Below are positions 6,589 through 6,825 of a DNA stretch of 6,825 nucleotides, piece after piece. The position numbers were made by a program, and so were the translations under genes. Source of the stretch: Lentisphaerota bacterium (GTDB taxonomy: Bacteria > Verrucomicrobiota > Kiritimatiellia > RFP12 > UBA3636); contig JAAZAI010000004.1 of NCBI GenBank assembly GCA_012514445.1, positions 1 through 6,825 on the forward strand, read 5' to 3'. Below the pieces are notes generated by a model, which was not told where the DNA came from, made no database searches, and saw nothing but the letters and a program-made list of their open reading frames with translations. Each line of letters opens with the position of its first letter. Position 1 is the stretch's first letter.

Positions 6589-6604
6589 GAGTCAAAAGAG
6601 TCAA
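6589..6604. repeat. Short tandem repeat GAGTCAA
   Basis: GAGTCAA occurs at 6589-6595 and again at 6598-6604, a 9-base period, directly beside the palindromic element and about 270 bases upstream of the clpB start. On the minus strand it reads TTGACTC twice, which resembles a -35 box, but no convincing -10 follows. It could be a protein-binding site or chance. Confidence 0.25.
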
Positions 6605-6825
6605 CGGGGTTGGGGTGCCCCCAGCCACAACTCCTCTCTACTCGCACGCGCCACGCACTTCTCTTCGGAAAGCCGCTGCGATGCAAACCCCGGCGACTTG
6701 CCCGTCACCCGACCGAATCAGCAATTCTAAATATGGCTTTTTAGGGCAGGTCCCTTGATCCCAACCCATTCGGGGCCAAATCGTCCAGGCTGATTTTTTC
6801 GCTTGCATAGCACTAATAATAATGC

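Larger units (their letters stand above)
6335..6825. other. Gene-poor region upstream of clpB
   Basis: No gene with homology or a ribosome binding site is visible here. The first ~140 bases form the clpB upstream region, which should hold its promoter, although I could not identify a convincing one. Next come the palindromic element (6479-6579), the GAGTCAA repeat and a hairpin at 6608-6626 (GGTTGGGG paired with CCCCAGCC, loop TGC). The last ~110 bases (from about 6713) are clearly less GC-rich. They contain nested inverted repeats: AATCAGC/GCTGATT (6716-6722 with 6789-6795) and CCGAAT/ATTCGG (6713-6718 with 6768-6773, which cannot form at the same time as the first). Six T residues (6794-6799) overlap the right arm of the first, and TAATAATAAT lies at the window edge. 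A 56-codon minus-strand frame spans 6638-6808 but is not convincing. Confidence 0.6.

Noticed and set aside
6599..6604. TTGACT on the minus strand as a -35 box for clpB or an upstream gene
   Set aside because: At 17 bases downstream only GTGTAG is found, a poor -10, and this falls inside the palindromic element.
6608..6626. Hairpin GGTTGGGG/CCCCAGCC as an intrinsic terminator
   Set aside because: The stem is good (8 pairs), but no uninterrupted T run follows on either strand, and there is no convincing gene for it to terminate.
6410..6628. 72-codon minus-strand frame upstream of clpB
   Set aside because: It runs straight through the palindromic element, has no ribosome site and shows no protein-like composition.

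Overview
This is a GC-rich bacterial chromosomal segment with two well-defined transcription units, both on the minus strand. The right half encodes the disaggregase ClpB. The left half encodes a compact three-gene aromatic amino acid operon, read in the order tyrA, a fused aroE-aroK gene, then an aroF-type DAHP synthase. A partial gene enters from the left edge on the plus strand and converges on the operon. The last ~500 bases on the right hold no convincing gene, but they carry a palindromic REP/BIME-like element and a less GC-rich tail.

Layout, left to right. 2-274 is the C-terminal 90 codons of an unrecognised plus-strand protein, followed by a terminator-like hairpin (329-363). 362-1381 (-) is a type I-beta DAHP synthase with an N-terminal ferredoxin-like/ACT-like regulatory domain. 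1378-2721 (-) is a shikimate dehydrogenase-shikimate kinase fusion. 2718-3629 (-) is prephenate dehydrogenase. Both junctions inside the operon are 4-base ATGA overlaps with a Shine-Dalgarno sequence inside the preceding gene, so translation is probably coupled. A good sigma-70-type promoter with an extended -10 lies at 3637-3665 and places the predicted transcript start at or next to the tyrA ATG, so tyrA looks leaderless. A long stem-loop (3676-3710) sits between this promoter and the clpB stop codon. 3720-6320 (-) is full-length clpB with a strong ribosome binding site.

The genes of the operon act together. DAHP synthase commits carbon to the shikimate pathway. The fusion enzyme carries out two consecutive middle steps (dehydroshikimate to shikimate to shikimate 3-phosphate). 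TyrA commits prephenate to tyrosine. The other shikimate genes and chorismate mutase are not in the window.

Organism: high GC, strong Shine-Dalgarno sites, the ClpB type and the style of the intergenic palindromes suggest a member of the Verrucomicrobiota/Kiritimatiellota group. This is an impression from sequence style only and is held with low to moderate confidence. I see no defence system, CRISPR array, transposase gene, rRNA or tRNA. The most notable points are the aroE-aroK fusion, the predicted leaderless promoter of the operon, and the GTAG-bounded palindromic element upstream of clpB.
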